From positions 236,930 to 300,929 of the forward strand of contig MU001670.1 in the NCBI GenBank assembly GCA_010093515.1: a stretch of DNA of 64,000 nucleotides, given 5' to 3'. Shown piece after piece: positions 45,167 to 57,206 of the stretch (positions within the stretch are counted from its first letter, which is position 1; each line of letters starts with the position of its first letter). This DNA is from Lineolata rhizophorae. Its lineage: Eukaryota > Ascomycota > Dothideomycetes > Lineolatales > Lineolataceae. Both the position numbers and the translations under genes were made by a program. Below the pieces are notes generated by a model that saw nothing but the letters and a program-made list of their open reading frames with translations, searched no databases and had not been told where the DNA came from.

Positions 45167-46089
45167 ATGGCCTCCGACATCCCCACCACTACCTCGGTGG
45201 CTGAATCCGCCGTCATCGACGCCCCCTTGAGCGACGTCTGGCACCTTATCAAGCTGCCCGAGTTCGCGTCCTTCTGGACCGCCCTGTCAGAGGGCGAGTG
45301 GGTGAAGGGCGCCTCGCCCGAGACCGACATCGTCAAGTGGACTTTCAAGGACGGCACCGTGCAGCAGATCAAGCAGGAGGAGCACTCGGTACGTAGCACT
45401 TCCTTATTCCCACTCGCTCCACTCGCTCCGTTCCGTGACTGGGCCCGCGGCGGTCCTCACTTAATACCTAGTTATCTAGCTACCGGGGTCGCGGTGACGG
45501 GGCCTCAGTTTCCCCATCGTCCAGCCCATGGGAATCATCTCACCGGAATTTGAGACCTCCTTGCTTCCCCTCTTCCCCTCCATGTTTTGCATCATATGAT
45601 ACATATTGCTGTGGCGATCCAAATTTCAGCTTCGAGACACATTCGCTAACGAGCTTCCTCTCAATCCTCGTCCTTAGTCTCTCGAGCACTTCATCACCTA
45701 TAGCGTCATTTCGTCCGACCCGGCCCTTAGCTACACCTCTGTCGTCAGCCGCATCCGCTGCTTACCCGTTACGTCTGGAGTCCACGAGGGCGCCACGTTC
45801 GTCCAGTGGTCGAGCAACTTCTCGAGCGACGCCGACGCTGGTGAGTCCGCACCTTCCACATTTTGCTACGTTTCGTACGCCCTATAATTTGTCTCGTATG
45901 GCGGAGGACAATGTCACGACCCGGATGGATGGAAGGGAGCAATCCGGATTTGCCTGCCCCGTTTTCCCGTTATTATTGAGTTGGTGAGCTTGGCTGATGG
46001 TATTTGGGAATGCAGGCGTCATCCAAGATGCGAAGTTCAAGCGTCGCGAGGCGCTCGCCGATCTGAAGAAGACGGTCGAGAAGCATTAA
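45167..46089 (+). CDS. SRPBCC/Bet v1-like small protein
   Basis: Three exons, 45167-45388, 45678-45840 and 46016-46089, join in phase to 152 aa. The start reads VAESAVIDAPLSDVWHLIKLPEFASFW, the classical opening of polyketide-cyclase/START-like SRPBCC domains (an AxVxAPxxxVW strand and helix). Later segments are EHFITYSVISSDPALSYTSVV, GATFVQWSSNFSSDADAGV and a C-terminal helix, KRREALADLKKTVEKH. This fold forms a hydrophobic ligand cavity, and fungal members of this size are mostly uncharacterised. The first intron is long (289 nt) for this window and the second is 175 nt. Fold assignment good, function unknown. Confidence 0.85.
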
Positions 46090-48081
46090 ATCTTTGCTAT
46101 TGCTGCTTGATCGATTACAGAAGGGCAGGTTGGTAATGCACTTTCTCTCAAAAAACAGAAAATATCACGAGGCAAGGAGACTGAAAATCACCGAATTCTC
46201 TTTGCCCAGCTCTTATCTCGGAGCATAATGCGTGTAGCATAAGCTTTTCAGCAAGTGTGGCCGAACGGAGGTTTTTTTGAGTCACCAATCCAAAATCAAT
46301 TTGTGAAATCTTTTTGGCTTGCCCTTATCGCCGGGCGTGATTTGGTGACGATGCTGCCAATCTGTGCCGTAACCAGGGGTGATATAAATTGCGTTCCCGA
46401 ACGGCGGGGAGAGCAATGGACCACGCGAACTCCATACTAACCGCAACAATAGTCAAGTTAACGGTGAGCTATAATTTTTGGCCGCGTTCCCCCCTCATCG
46501 TAATAAGCCGAGGCAAAATATGCCCTGCAGAAATATCTACGCGGGTAAGTGGGACTAAGGGGGTTGTCTCCCATCTCTAGCGACCCTGCTTCGATTTCCT
46601 GCCTATTCCGCGATCCCGTTCTTTGGTGTTGAGAGGGGAGCCCGTGGGTTTTGCCCATCGGTTTCATCTTCACCAACGGGTCATTTTCTCATTCGCTGCC
46701 GGACGGCGCAGTCGTAAGCACCGGGAAATGTTCCCGTCACCTCTTATCGATAGGCATTGCGAGTTCCCGCCAATCAAGCCCTGGTCGAGCCCAGGGTCAA
46801 GCTTTTTCGGCACCGTCACCCCTGCCGTTATTTCTCAGGCCCCTAAACAAGTGATCGTCCTCGCAGCGTCTCAGACCGTGCTCAGAGATTGCCCTGCATG
46901 GCTCGAATTCTCATCTCCCGCGCTGGAAAATATCCCCGGCCTACCCGGCAAACCCGCAATGGCGGTCGCCGGGAAGGTGTGGGAACCCATGTCCATCCCG
47001 TGTGCTCAGGAGAGACTACGGACAACCCCTTGCTGTATTCCTCTTTATTGCAAGGCCTCGCCGAGGCTAGCCGGTAATCAAAAGATAAATTTGGCCCGAT
47101 CCCAGCCGATGCCGGCCTAGAATCCGGTTAACACGGACCAACAGAAGATCATGGATGAAAAAGCCCGCCCGTGTCTGCTCCACTCCTGCGTTCCCCGGAG
47201 CCCATTGCTTGGCCGCGTGTTCCTGGACCACAAGGCCGCTCCAACGCCCGTGAGCCCGAGGGAACTTAAGCTAGTAGCCCCAGGGAAGTCAACTTCTTGT
47301 AGCCGCATCTCAAACCACTCAGGAGACCCATACCCTCCACATTGGTTCTGTCCCGCCAAGCACAACACAGATCGATATCGGGAGACAATTTTCTGTTCGT
47401 ATTTACATGAAGTCTAGGGCCTGGTCCCTCTATTCTATGTTTCCAGAAGCAGTTACCTTCACCTACCACTCACTCACTCGCTTGAAGATCAGCGTTCAGT
47501 ATAATAGCAGCAGAAAACAGCGGAGACCTACCCCACCACTATGACAAGTCCTTCCAACCACAAAGCAAGAAATCAAGAAAAAAAAACAAAGAGGAAAAGG
47601 GATCCCCGGCTCCGCTCACTAATAAACATATCCATCCCCGCGGCTCTTTTCAAATGGGAGCCGCACCGAACCTGCGCGTTGCTAGCCAGGGACACGCGGG
47701 TAATTGTCCTCCAACCCCGGCCACGCCGAATATATCGTGCAGCCTGCCCTGCATCGTTCCGGTGGGGAAGAAGAGGGGGGAAGAGCAGCAGCTAGCCTTT
47801 TCCCCAGCAACGCGGGGAGAGCGCTGGTCTCGAAGGGTGCGGGTGAGTAAGTGCGTGCGCCGATATTAAATCATGACACTCTTGCTTGCGGAACCCGTGC
47901 CAGCGAGCGTCGTCGGCGCTGTATAAAGGCAGCATGAGCAAGCTGGTCCTTCCTCTAGGCTCTGGGCAACCGTCGTTCGGTGACTCCCTAGTTCAAAAGA
48001 CTCTAGGGACTTTCAAATCCAATTCTTTCGCTGCCCTTTGTTAGAGGAGAGTTCCATCGTCACATCTTCCTCGCCGCGACC
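46090..48081. other. 2 kb region with no recognisable gene
   Basis: Composition is mixed and no frame resembles a protein family. Several short ORFs overlap on both strands with no consistent codon pattern. The last 200 bases hold the promoter of the next gene, including a TATA box at 47922-47928. The region could be long upstream regulatory DNA, which is common in front of secreted-protein genes, but that is inference. Confidence 0.4.
47922..47928 (+). promoter_or_regulatory. TATA box upstream of the PTGMSG-repeat gene
   Basis: TATAAAG lies 154 bases before the predicted start codon at 48082, a normal distance for a fungal gene with a leader of about 120 nt. It is followed by CT-rich DNA. 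Confidence 0.5.
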
Positions 48082-48793
48082 ATGAAGCTCCAGGATATGA
48101 AACTAGCGCTCTTCGCGCTCGCGGCCGCCGGGTATGCAGCTCTCTCCCCTTCCAGCCTAGAAACCAATCACCGGCTAACCTTTCCGCACCCTCAGCCCCG
48201 TCTGCCATGCCGTCCCTATCGCGAACGCTGAGCCCGAGCCCGCCATCGAGGAGCGCCAAATCATGTTCCCCAGCATGACGGTCCCCACCGACCTACCCAC
48301 CTTCTCCTTTTCCTTCCCCGCCTTCCCGCCCCTCTCGATGCCCGCGCCGACGGACGCCAGCGGCTTCCCTATGTACCCGATGCCGACGGGGATGAGCGGT
48401 TTCCCGCTACCGACGGGAATGAGCGGATATCCCATGTTCCCTATGCCGACGGGTATGAGCGGCTACCCCATGTTCCCCATGCCAACCGGCATGAGCGGCT
48501 ACCCCATGTTTCCGATACCGACAGGAATGAGCGGCTACCCCATGTTCCCTATGCCAACCGGCATGTCCGGCATCCCCATGTTCCCCATGCCCACCGGCCT
48601 ATCCGGCATCCCGGGGCCAGTGCCCGAGAGTCCCGAGGCCCCCGAGGTCCCGCCCATGCCGAGCATTGAGCTGCCGATGCCGACGAGCACGTTTGGCTTC
48701 GAGCCGGAGCCGGTGCCCGAGGGCCCCGAGGAGATCGAGCCGATTCCCGAGGGTGTGTTTCCGCCGGGGAAGGAGAGGAGGTTTGTGGCGTGA
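48082..48793 (+). CDS. Secreted protein with PTGMSG tandem repeats
   Basis: Exon 1 48082-48131 and exon 2 48196-48793 give 215 aa. The N terminus MKLQDMKLALFALAAAGPVC is a signal peptide split by a 64-nt intron. An acidic pro-like segment (AEPEPAIEERQ) follows. The body has seven PTG(M/L)SG units, most as PTGMSGYPMFPM (about 12 residues, 36 bp), encoded by tandem repeats at about 48375-48610. A Pro/Glu-rich tail ends in KERRFVA. Cys is nearly absent and Met unusually abundant. There is no enzyme domain. It could be a cell-wall, matrix or effector-like protein; the repeats may vary in number between strains. A TATA box lies 154 bases upstream. Confidence 0.8.
48375..48610 (+). repeat. 36-bp coding tandem repeats
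   Basis: In-frame repeats that encode PTGMSGYPMFPM-type units. The core words atgccgacgggaatgagcgg and its variants recur with synonymous changes, so the repeats are old enough to have diverged at third positions while the protein unit is kept. Confidence 0.75.
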
Positions 48794-50301
48794 AGGCGGA
48801 GGCAGCATTTGGTGGGATGTGGTGGGTGGTTGGAGCATAGGCTTTCTTCTGAAGTCTAGGCCACGATCTTGATTCGATGGGTGTTTGATAGTGGCAGGCT
48901 TTTTTGTTTCACTTCTTTACAAGTCTGCCATTGCCGGCGAGACTTTTTACACCCCTAGGTTTCGGGGACTCAGTGGGCGGAAACGGTATATAGTTCGACT
49001 AAGTAGCAATGCATCAATTGCTAGAAGTACATATTCGAAGGAGATATTCGACGCCATAAGGGAAGAGAACAGTCTTATCCAAGTAAAGGCGAACGAGAAG
49101 GACGAACTTTGCAATTTCTGTTGAATCAGCCGAGTCAACACCAGAACCATACTTTGTCCCAATGAACTGAAAGAAAATGAGTCCCAAGATGTCATTGAAA
49201 CTGAAACTTCCTTTGCATTTTTTTTAAAAAAAAAGAAAGAAAGAAAGAGAAACCAAGACTCAGAAGTTGGTGAGACATGCTCAGCACATCCTAGCCAAAA
49301 CCTCCGCGCGGAGGTGGGATCCTACTTCCGCAACTGGGATATAACATTGGTAATGAAAGTTGATGCATTGGTACCCATCGCCGGGGAAGTGCATCTCGGT
49401 ACAGCGGGTACATAGAATGTCGTACATGTCCGACCCGGTATTGCCTTTGGGCAAATAGGCAGGAACAGGTGGTCACCCCGGGAGTCGAGGGCTCGGATGG
49501 TCAAGCGAGCGCCGTCGGTGGTAGAGGCTCATGTCTTCACTAATGTCTTGGCTTATAGGTAGGCGAGTCCCCGGTGTCAAAGCGGTAGAGGTGTGCCCTG
49601 CGATGCGGCTACTTTACTTCCGGGGAATAAAGAGTAGCCAATTGCGCGCAACGGCACATGGTTCGAAGACGACTATAGTCGGAACGTGCCAGTGTTTCCG
49701 AAGTTTGTGCGTACGACAATGGTGCAAGCGACGCGACAAAGAGAGCCGCCTAGCAGTGCGGAGTACTCTCCTCCTTGCTAGGAAGATCGGCTCGAGTGTT
49801 GACAACTTCATAGTGCGCCACGGCATCCTCGCGTGTGCCTGCATTAGGGTGGGACCCTGCGCAGGGTCGTGGATGGATGCCCGCTTTCCCGTTTATCCTA
49901 TTTTCCGAGCCTGCGCAGAGAATCGGGATACGTCGGGAGGCGCCGCGTGCAGCTGCAATCTCGCATTCGTATAAAGTTTTGCGTTGCCGATCGGTCGTCG
50001 GGCGTTGAGTTTACTGAGCGAAGAGCCTGCTATTTGGCTCTAAGGATGGAATCGCCAATTGCTTCGAGGCCTAGCAAGATGGCATCCATGCACAGAGCGA
50101 ACTGCTGCGAGGCGGAGGCAAGCTTGCATGACGGCGATTCCCAGAGCATCTTATGATAGTGAGGCAGGAACTCCGCCGCTTAGTCTCGAAAGCCACCAAT
50201 CCTATTGCAGCGTCGCAGGAAGGTAATGATCAATATCCAAGCCAGAGCAAGGCCCGGTTAAGTGATTTGAAAGCAAGCCTAAGTAAGCACTCGATGACGC
50301 A
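48794..50301. other. 1.5 kb region with no recognisable gene
   Basis: The left part (48800-49260) is AT-rich 3'-flanking DNA ending in a purine-rich GAAA tract near 49230-49250. The right part (49300-50200) has mixed composition and only overlapping short ORFs without recognisable similarity. It precedes the 3' end of the homeodomain gene. Nothing specific seen. Confidence 0.4.
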
Positions 50302-52957
50302 TTAAGGCAAAGGAATCGAGATCTGGCTCTTGGTAACATCCTGCCAGTTTTCCATCGAGAGTCCCGACGTCAGGTGCTCGAGGATGTGGTCCAATTTGCG
50401 ATCGAACCCCGTTCCGTCGGAAGCCAGGGGCATCATGCGTAGGCAGAAGCCGCACCACATCTGCGCCGCCGCCCCGGCCGGTGCGGCAGTATCACCGGTG
50501 ATACAGCACGCACTAGCGCAAGCCGCCATCCAGTCATCGTTTCCGGCAACTTGATGGACCGTCTGTAAGTGGTGGAGGAAGCCTTGAAGCGAGGGGAAGA
50601 ATTCGCCGCACAGTATTTTTCCGGATCCAGATGGAGTAGCCCACTGGCACTTCCACGTGGCGATCTGACTGGAATGTGTCGCTTGATGAGCTCGCCATTC
50701 GGGAATGGTCTGGAACCTTGCCGCCTCGCAGTAGGGCTCGATGCACTTGAAACGAAGTGGACGGGCAACGTTTATGTACGCCGGCATTCCCAAACTGAAG
50801 CCGCGCCCGCGCAACGGGCCGCTGATGGGGCTGCTAGCTGCGCTATTGTTGGCACTATATGCGCACCGCGCGGATAGTGGAGAACCCAAGTGAGCATGCG
50901 CAGGCGAGAGCGAGTTGTTGTCGAACGACCCCGAATGCATCTCGGGCTGAGACCTGCGTCGTCGATGCAAACTCTGAGCCGCAGCGACTTCGAGATGACT
51001 ACTGCCTCTGGATGAAGAGCGCTGCCTGGGTATCTGGAGAGTGGGTACCCCAATGCTCACTTGCTTTGCCCGTAGTCGGTCTCTCGCGACTGCATCGTTG
51101 ATCTCCGATACGCTGTTGAAGGTAGGCTGGTTGAGTTGGGATATGTCCTTCGCAAGGGCCAAGTTGGCATTGCTCAACAGTCCGGAAACGTCGGAGTTGA
51201 AAGAACCGTTCGGACTAGTTGAAGAGGGGTTCGGAGTTGGGGCACGAGTGGTACAGAATCCAGAAGCATTGGCAGGCAACTGGCCTGAACTAGGTGCACG
51301 ATTTGTGTCCCAGTCCGCCATCGTCTTCCCTTTCCGAAAGTGGCTGGAGATGTGGGATGCTCGGCTGTCCCAGTTATCAAGGAGCACGCCACAGAACCCA
51401 CAGTGCCACTCACGCGAACCATAGTCGATTTTCGACTTCCACGCGGCAGCAGTTCGTTGGTGAAGCACCTTGCAGTCATGGAATTGGGCGAGGTGCTGCG
51501 CAAGGTGATCTTTTCTTGTGAAAACTCGCTCGTCTTGTGGCCTTGCAAGGCAGTCGGATATCCTGTGCTCGTTCCGGAAATGCTCCTCGTCAGGGTTTAG
51601 CATTTGACAGAATGCACATTCTGTGTCCGCTGACGAGGGTAACGACAGACGCGCACTGGTCGTCATACAGACCCATTCGTGCGAAGGCTGGTGCTGCGTC
51701 TCCTCATGGCGTTTCCAGCCTTTCGGCGAAACCTTCTTGCAGCAAAATGTGCACTCAAACATCATCTTACTATCTGAAGGCGACGGCGAGTTCGCTTCTG
51801 AGTTACTGCTTCCTCCGAGGTCTCCAAGCTTCTGATCGACGGCTGAAAGGTTCAGAGGCTTTGATCGGTATGCCTTGACGCCCTTGCGACGCTTGCGAAT
51901 TCGGTCGCCCAAATGGGTGTACGAATAGGCGGAGCCAGCGGGGGATATAGATTTCGAGCTGCTCACGGAATTGAAGCCAGATGAATTCGAGTACTCAGGA
52001 CTTTGCGAATTACGAACAATATCCTCCTCCGAGGCGCATTCTTCGTCGGAGGAGAGGAACTTCTCCATTGGATCCAACTGCCGCTTTCGATGGTTGGTCA
52101 ACCAGGTCCTCACCTGCTTTTCCTTGAGTTCGGTGTCCTTGGCCAGCCTCGTAACAGTCGCCTTAGTCGGGTACGGGTCATCATGATTCTCATTAAGCCA
52201 GTTGGTTAGGATTTCCGTCGTCGCAGCTGGAAACTTGTTCACTTTGCGTTTAGGTTTAGTCGCAGCCCGAGGTAGCTTGGAGAGTGCTTTGGTGGCCGAT
52301 GCGGCGAGCGCACGCGCAATAATATTCTCTGGTTCTGCAGGCGGACGTGGCATCTCCTGCAGAGAAGGGAACGCGGCGGGATGATAAGTTTCTCTGTCTT
52401 TGACGACATTGATCGTTGGCAGAGGGCGTGCATCGGCCGGCGAAGTCTCAGAAGTATGCAATGGTGGCTAATTCAATTACGACCAGACAGTAAGTTTTCA
52501 AGGATCAAGTACAGTATGTGAACTCAGGGAATGCTTGCGTTTTGGGGAATCTTGCGAGTCTTTGAAAATTGTTGTACGTTTATAACTAGATGGAAAACTC
52601 ACGTTTGCAGTATCAGCAATAGCAACGTCCCGGAATGGTACGGTGCCTTGCCCGTGCTCGAGGTGCGGCGATTTCAAAGAGTTCGGGGCCGGCGAGTTGT
52701 CATCCGAAGTGAGTTCAGGTGCATCGACTTGACCACCCATTTCGACGTCCTGGTCGGTCTATAAGCTTCTCACTATACAAGACATTGGAGTGCTCAACTA
52801 CCTCTAGAAAAGCATTGTTCGTTCCAGGAAGACCAGTGTCCATGGGCTTGCCGTCGAGTTCGTCGAACAAATTCGGATCGTTCCAATCTAGGAACAGAGG
52901 AGGGTTTTGGACGAAACCGTCCGGGGCGCCGTCCATATAGGACGTGTCGAAATTCAT
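50302..52957 (-). CDS. Homeodomain and C2H2 zinc-finger transcription factor
   Basis: Three exons, 52957-52802, 52758-52603 and 52467-50302, join in phase to 825 aa. A TALE/KN-type homeodomain begins near residue 155: AATTEILTNWLNENHDDPYP, then TKATVTRLAKDTELKEKQVR and TWLTNHRKRQ, which contains the WxxNxR recognition-helix signature. Beyond a Ser-rich linker is a C2H2 finger (FECTFCCKKVSPKGWKRHEETQH) and further Cys/His pairs (WHCGFCGVLLDNWDSRASHISSHF and others) through the C-terminal half. The N terminus is acidic (LFLDWNDPNLFDEL), a possible activation region. Long Ser/Asn/Pro-rich tracts separate domains. Homeodomain plus C2H2 proteins are known in Pezizomycotina, mostly as regulators of development; the targets here are unknown. 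The 43-nt first intron is short but its splice sites and phases fit. Confidence 0.88.
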
Positions 52958-53646
52958 AGCGAATCACCTGTTCTCTAGTGCACGACTAGCATTTGTCACG
53001 AGCTAGAAACGGACCGATAGAAGTGATGGGTTTGAAAAAAGACCGAAGCTCGTTGCTCGAGGCTGAAGCGTTGGAGGAACAAAAGGGCGAACAGAGAGCG
53101 AGAGGCGGCTATGAGGGTTGCGACGCGGCTCCGCGTTACCAAGCAAGGCTGAGATCTCAGCCTCGTCGAAACGCCGAGGTACAGGATACTCGAGAGCGCC
53201 AGCAGTCACCCAACGTCCGGTGAGGGCAGGTCCGGTCAAAAAATCGCAGGTCCTTTGCACCGGATCACCATTGAATTTGAATGTGGCTCGGTCAACAGAG
53301 AAGGGGGGCCGAGCACATCACAAGGTGGAGTAGCAACCATCATGCAAAGCACACGCCCCAGTTTAAGTATGAGCCTCGCTGAGGCTTCCAGGACATTCAA
53401 GGTGTCGCCGCAAGGCTGCAGTTAAACAAGCGAGCCAATGCTCTGCCCCGTGGTCAGCCGTTCACCTTCAACATCAGCTACACGCACGTGAGTATGACGC
53501 CCCGGCAGGCCTCGTGCGCTGTTCGACACCTTGAAAGTCATCTCGACGCGATGAAATCATCAATTAACTCGAAACCCAACTTTCTGATGGTCCTTCAGCA
53601 TTTCAGTGCCGCAGTGAGCGCGGTGCGAGAAGTGCACAGGAGCCCC
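52958..53646. other. Intergenic region upstream of the homeodomain gene
   Basis: About 0.69 kb between the start of the homeodomain gene and the 3' end of the BTB gene, both on the minus strand. No gene or clear motif seen. Confidence 0.4.
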
Positions 53647-55081
53647 TCAATTCTGCGAGAAGGCGGAAGACGCGGCTAGACCCCTGTGCAACGATTCTAA
53701 ATTTAGCGACTTCGTCCCTGTCCAGTCCCTCTCTGTAGCAGTGAACATGTCGCGTACTGCGAGATGGCCCTCGAAGCAGTCGCGTGCTTGGTGCGCAAGC
53801 CGCAGCTTGTTCTGGTTCGCCGTGAACGACCACAGCAACGGCCGCTTTGCTGTTTTCCAAGCGTATTCCTTGCGTCGATGCGCCCAACACTCTGCGCAGA
53901 TGCCTGGCTCTGGGCTGCGCGCGCCCAGGCTGAGCAGGCTTTGGATAAGGTCAAGCAGCGGAACGAGCCTAGTCCGAAGGCCGCAATGCTGGTGGTTTTG
54001 ATCTATCTGGTAGTTGGGGCACTGCCTTAGGCTGTCCAGCAGGCGGCCAATGTCGCCACTGTACTGCTCCGGAAACTGATCGTTAAATATGGTGCCTTGC
54101 AGCCGCAAGGTACCAATCTTGCAGAAATACCGCACCATTTCTCCTAACTGAAAAGAGTCGCACTGGACCGAAGAGTCATAGCCAAGCCTGCATTGCCGCT
54201 CGCCAGACGTGTATAGCTTCAGGAAATGGCTTTGGAGGGAATTGATCGTCTCCAAGACACATTCGCGACGGTATACAAGCTCCACTAGAAAACGTAAGCA
54301 CTTGCCTGAAATCATTACACGGAAGAACGGGCTAGAAACCTTCTACGCCAGAGGGAAGGTGCCACCACAGAGGTAGTGACGGATCGTCCGCAATTTCATC
54401 GGTATTCCAACGTGATGAATCTTCTACGACCAGTTTCTTGCTGTTTGCTGAGAACCACAAATTTTGGTTGAGCATGGTCCCAACTAGTACTTTTTGCCTC
54501 GTCCTTTCTTCTGGTACGCTAGCCGAGACGCCTTTCTGTTTTTGTCTCCCATCGAGCGCTTGCAGCCACATTCGACGGTGAGCAAATTTGCTAAAGGCAG
54601 AAAGCGCTTCAAATCTATCCGCGACAATCGTAAGGTTTGCAAGGTTGGCCATCGGTGGATGTGCTGACGACAAGTCTTGGCCGTGGAGCGCATGCAAGAA
54701 ATCCGCCATGAGACTTCTGATGGACTGGACTTTAGAAATCTTGCCAATGTCCGCAATGTTGATGCGCGGTAGTTCCTCGAATGGGACATCGGAGATGGAG
54801 ACGTAGGAGCTCTTGAGCGCTTCGTGCGTCTTCGCGACTTCCATGGCCTCTCCGAACCGGCCACTCAATAGGTTGGCGAAGTAAGGTGATGCTCCCTTAA
54901 GCTTGTCCCCAGCTACGCGATAGTGGAATTCCTCCTGGTTGTTTCCATCGTGTACGCTAAGAACAATATCTCCTCCCGGCGCGATCGTGATGTCTTTCGA
55001 CGTATCGCCTCGCGGCGGGACGGCATCTTTTTGAACCTTTGGTCTTCTTTTCGGAGTGGAAGGCAGATTTTCGGCGGCCAT
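53647..55081 (-). CDS. BTB/POZ-domain protein
   Basis: Exons 55081-54340 and 54284-53647 join in phase to 459 aa. The 55-nt intron has a weak GTTTCT donor, but it alone connects two long frames in register (SGVE then VELVYRREC). Residues about 30-130 form a fungal BTB fold: PGGDIVLSVHDG, FHYRVAGDKLKGASPYFANLLSGRF, then KVQSIRSLMADFLHALHG. BTB domains mediate dimerisation and often recruit substrates to Cul3 ubiquitin ligases. The C-terminal half has several Cys/His residues (SPEPGICAECWAHRRKEYAW) and helical segments but no named domain. The start at 55081 is the first ATG of the frame (MAAENLPSTPKRRP). Family fit moderate, function unknown. Confidence 0.83.
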
Positions 55082-55668
55082 AATTGACTGGAATATGGAA
55101 GAGGCAAAATGTACGATGCGGGAAGGCAACCGGAACGGCTTTCTACAGAATTGCGGCTGCCTGATCAGCTCGATTAGGCCATGCGTCAAGAGTGCAGAAC
55201 AGAGCACACTGACGCTAGATGTTTCGAAGGTATAAAACGGCTAGCACGCTATTTTCAGGGATATGGCCAAAACATAATGAAAAGCTGCTGCTCAAAGTGA
55301 GATAAAATGCTCAAAGTGCTAAGGATTCAGACCTCTGAGTTTTGGAAATCGATCGCCCTCACCACGGATGCGAAAATTGCTTAGAGGCTCGGTCTCGGGA
55401 GAACTTACCCGAGCTCGTCTCATCCAGCCAATCATGAAGCACGCGTTTTCGATTTGTCAGGAGTACGCCCATGTCTGACAATAATTCCACCTTCGCCAGA
55501 CTCCGTTCATCGTCGTCTGTTGAATGGACTCAAATGTTCTCATTAAATTCCTCGTGCTATATATCGAGCTAAGTACTTGACGTATCTACTGGCGCAAGCC
55601 GCGCAACTACTCCTGTCATCTTCTGCCGTCGCAATGGTGCTTAGAGCTAGCCCCTGGTCAGCCTTTCC
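55082..55668. other. Intergenic region between BTB and ftr1
   Basis: About 0.59 kb of promoter DNA for the BTB gene and 3'-flanking DNA of ftr1. AT-moderate, with no recognised motif or ORF. Confidence 0.4.
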
Positions 55669-57057
55669 TTACTCGCTCACCTCCCGGACGTTGGTTGTCG
55701 TCGGCTTTGCGACGGACACCTTGTCATTTACAGACAAAACGCTTTTATCGTTGTGTTCAGAGTCGCTCTCAGTGGCAACAGTGTTGGCCTTCCCCTTCAT
55801 GAGAGGCCAATGACCTGTCTGCTCGTAGTACCGCATCGAGACAAACGAGACGATCACTACGATCCAGTAAAGATTGTAGCTGATCACTGTTCCGTATGTG
55901 GCGGAGTTTGTCCAGCCGAAGAGAGAGTTGAAGACGCCCCAGCCGCCACCGCCGTTGAGGGCCGGACTACAGCACTATATCTCTTATCAGTCGCGGGCTA
56001 CAGAATGGAATCGTCAGGAAGATGACATACGTTGACGTGCCAGACGCTTTGCCGGATGTCATAGGAGCCTGGCCCAGATCCAGTCTCGGCAGCATCTCCG
56101 CCAATTTCCTTGTTCCACTTTAAGAGGTTAGCATGCTTGCTGCAGAGTGGAACAAAGCAGCAACGGGTTACCTTGTCAGCTTCGAAAGCACCAACTGCGC
56201 GCGACAACAAGCCAGCGGCGACCAGGTACAAGAAGCAGGTGGATATGATCAAGAATATTTGCAACTTTGCAAAGCTGCATCCTCTAAGTCTGGTTAGACA
56301 TCACATTCAACATGCGATGCTATGGAGACTTACTTGTATATCAGAACGCCGACAAGCGCGCCTGCCCCCAAGCCGCAGATGACCGCCAATGGGAACGCAG
56401 TAGCTGGGAATCCGAGACCGACTCCACCGATGAAAATAACAGCCTCAAGACCCTCGCGCAGGACAGTCACGAAGGGCAGCAGGAACATGGCGTACTTTTC
56501 AGCCCAGCGCTTGAAGCGGCCGCCAGACACTCCCTTGGTTGTGTCTCTAGCCTCAAGAGCCTTCGCGATCTTCACACGCCACTTGTCTTGGAGCTTGGAT
56601 ACTCTAAGAAGCGCTGCACCTATCAAGGAAATGATGAGACACGCGATGATGCCGAAAACGCCTTCCCAGATGTTTTCGGTGGGCGCGAAGGTGTCACGAC
56701 CAACGCCGTAAAAGGCGCCGATCATACCGCAGCCAATTATGATGACGATCAAGAGACCGAAGCCGGTTCCCCACCATACCTGGAAGCATTCTGCGTCAGC
56801 AAACCGTGATGCATTGTTGGAACGCATTCACTCTTACCTGACGAACAAGTCTTCTGTATACCTGAGGATCGCTCTCGAGACCAAGCGTTTGTTTGAGGAA
56901 GGCGAGGAGCACCGACACAATGATGCTCGTTTCCAGGCACTCGCGGAAGCAGATGAAGAAAACTGCAAAGGCGGATTTAGCTGCGCGTACACCTCGGCCG
57001 AATCGGGGCCCCACAACGGCGTCCTGATTTACCTGGCACAGCAAAAACGTTCGGCAT
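55669..57057 (-). CDS. ftr1: High-affinity iron permease Ftr1
   Basis: Plasma-membrane ferric permease that imports iron oxidised by Fet3. Six exons by my model: 57057-57033, 56962-56838, 56779-56334, 56283-56172, 56117-56031 and 55974-55669, giving 366 aa, the usual length. The short first exon encodes MPNVFAVP and joins to [20 protein letters not shown], which carries the first REXXE-type iron motif (RECLE). The second is REGLE in [20 protein letters not shown]. Seven membrane helices are apparent. The conserved W(H)[18 protein letters not shown] loop is rebuilt across the last intron. The C-terminal tail is polar and acidic ([17 protein letters not shown]). It is divergent from fet3; the shared promoter contains GATA-type sites that predict iron repression. 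Confidence 0.96.
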
Positions 57058-57170
57058 TTTCGCAGGTAAGTGAGCTTTGGCTAAGCGTCAATCTTCTATT
57101 TCCACTTTTTGAGTCTGATTTTCGCCAATTCGATCTCCGCGATGAGAGAGAGAGAGAGAAAGGAGCTGGA

Positions 57171-57179
57171 ATCAGATAA
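57171..57179 (+). promoter_or_regulatory. GATA iron-repressor site 1 (ATCAGATAA)
   Basis: Exact ATCWGATAA match, 114 bases upstream of the ftr1 start codon. Confidence 0.7.
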
Positions 57180-57197
57180 AGAGATTGGGGGGATCTG

Positions 57198-57206
57198 ATC
57201 AGATAA
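57198..57206 (+). promoter_or_regulatory. GATA iron-repressor site 2 (ATCAGATAA)
   Basis: Exact ATCWGATAA match embedded in the palindrome atctgatcagat, 18 bases beyond site 1. The paired spacing suits a two-zinc-finger GATA factor. Confidence 0.75.
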
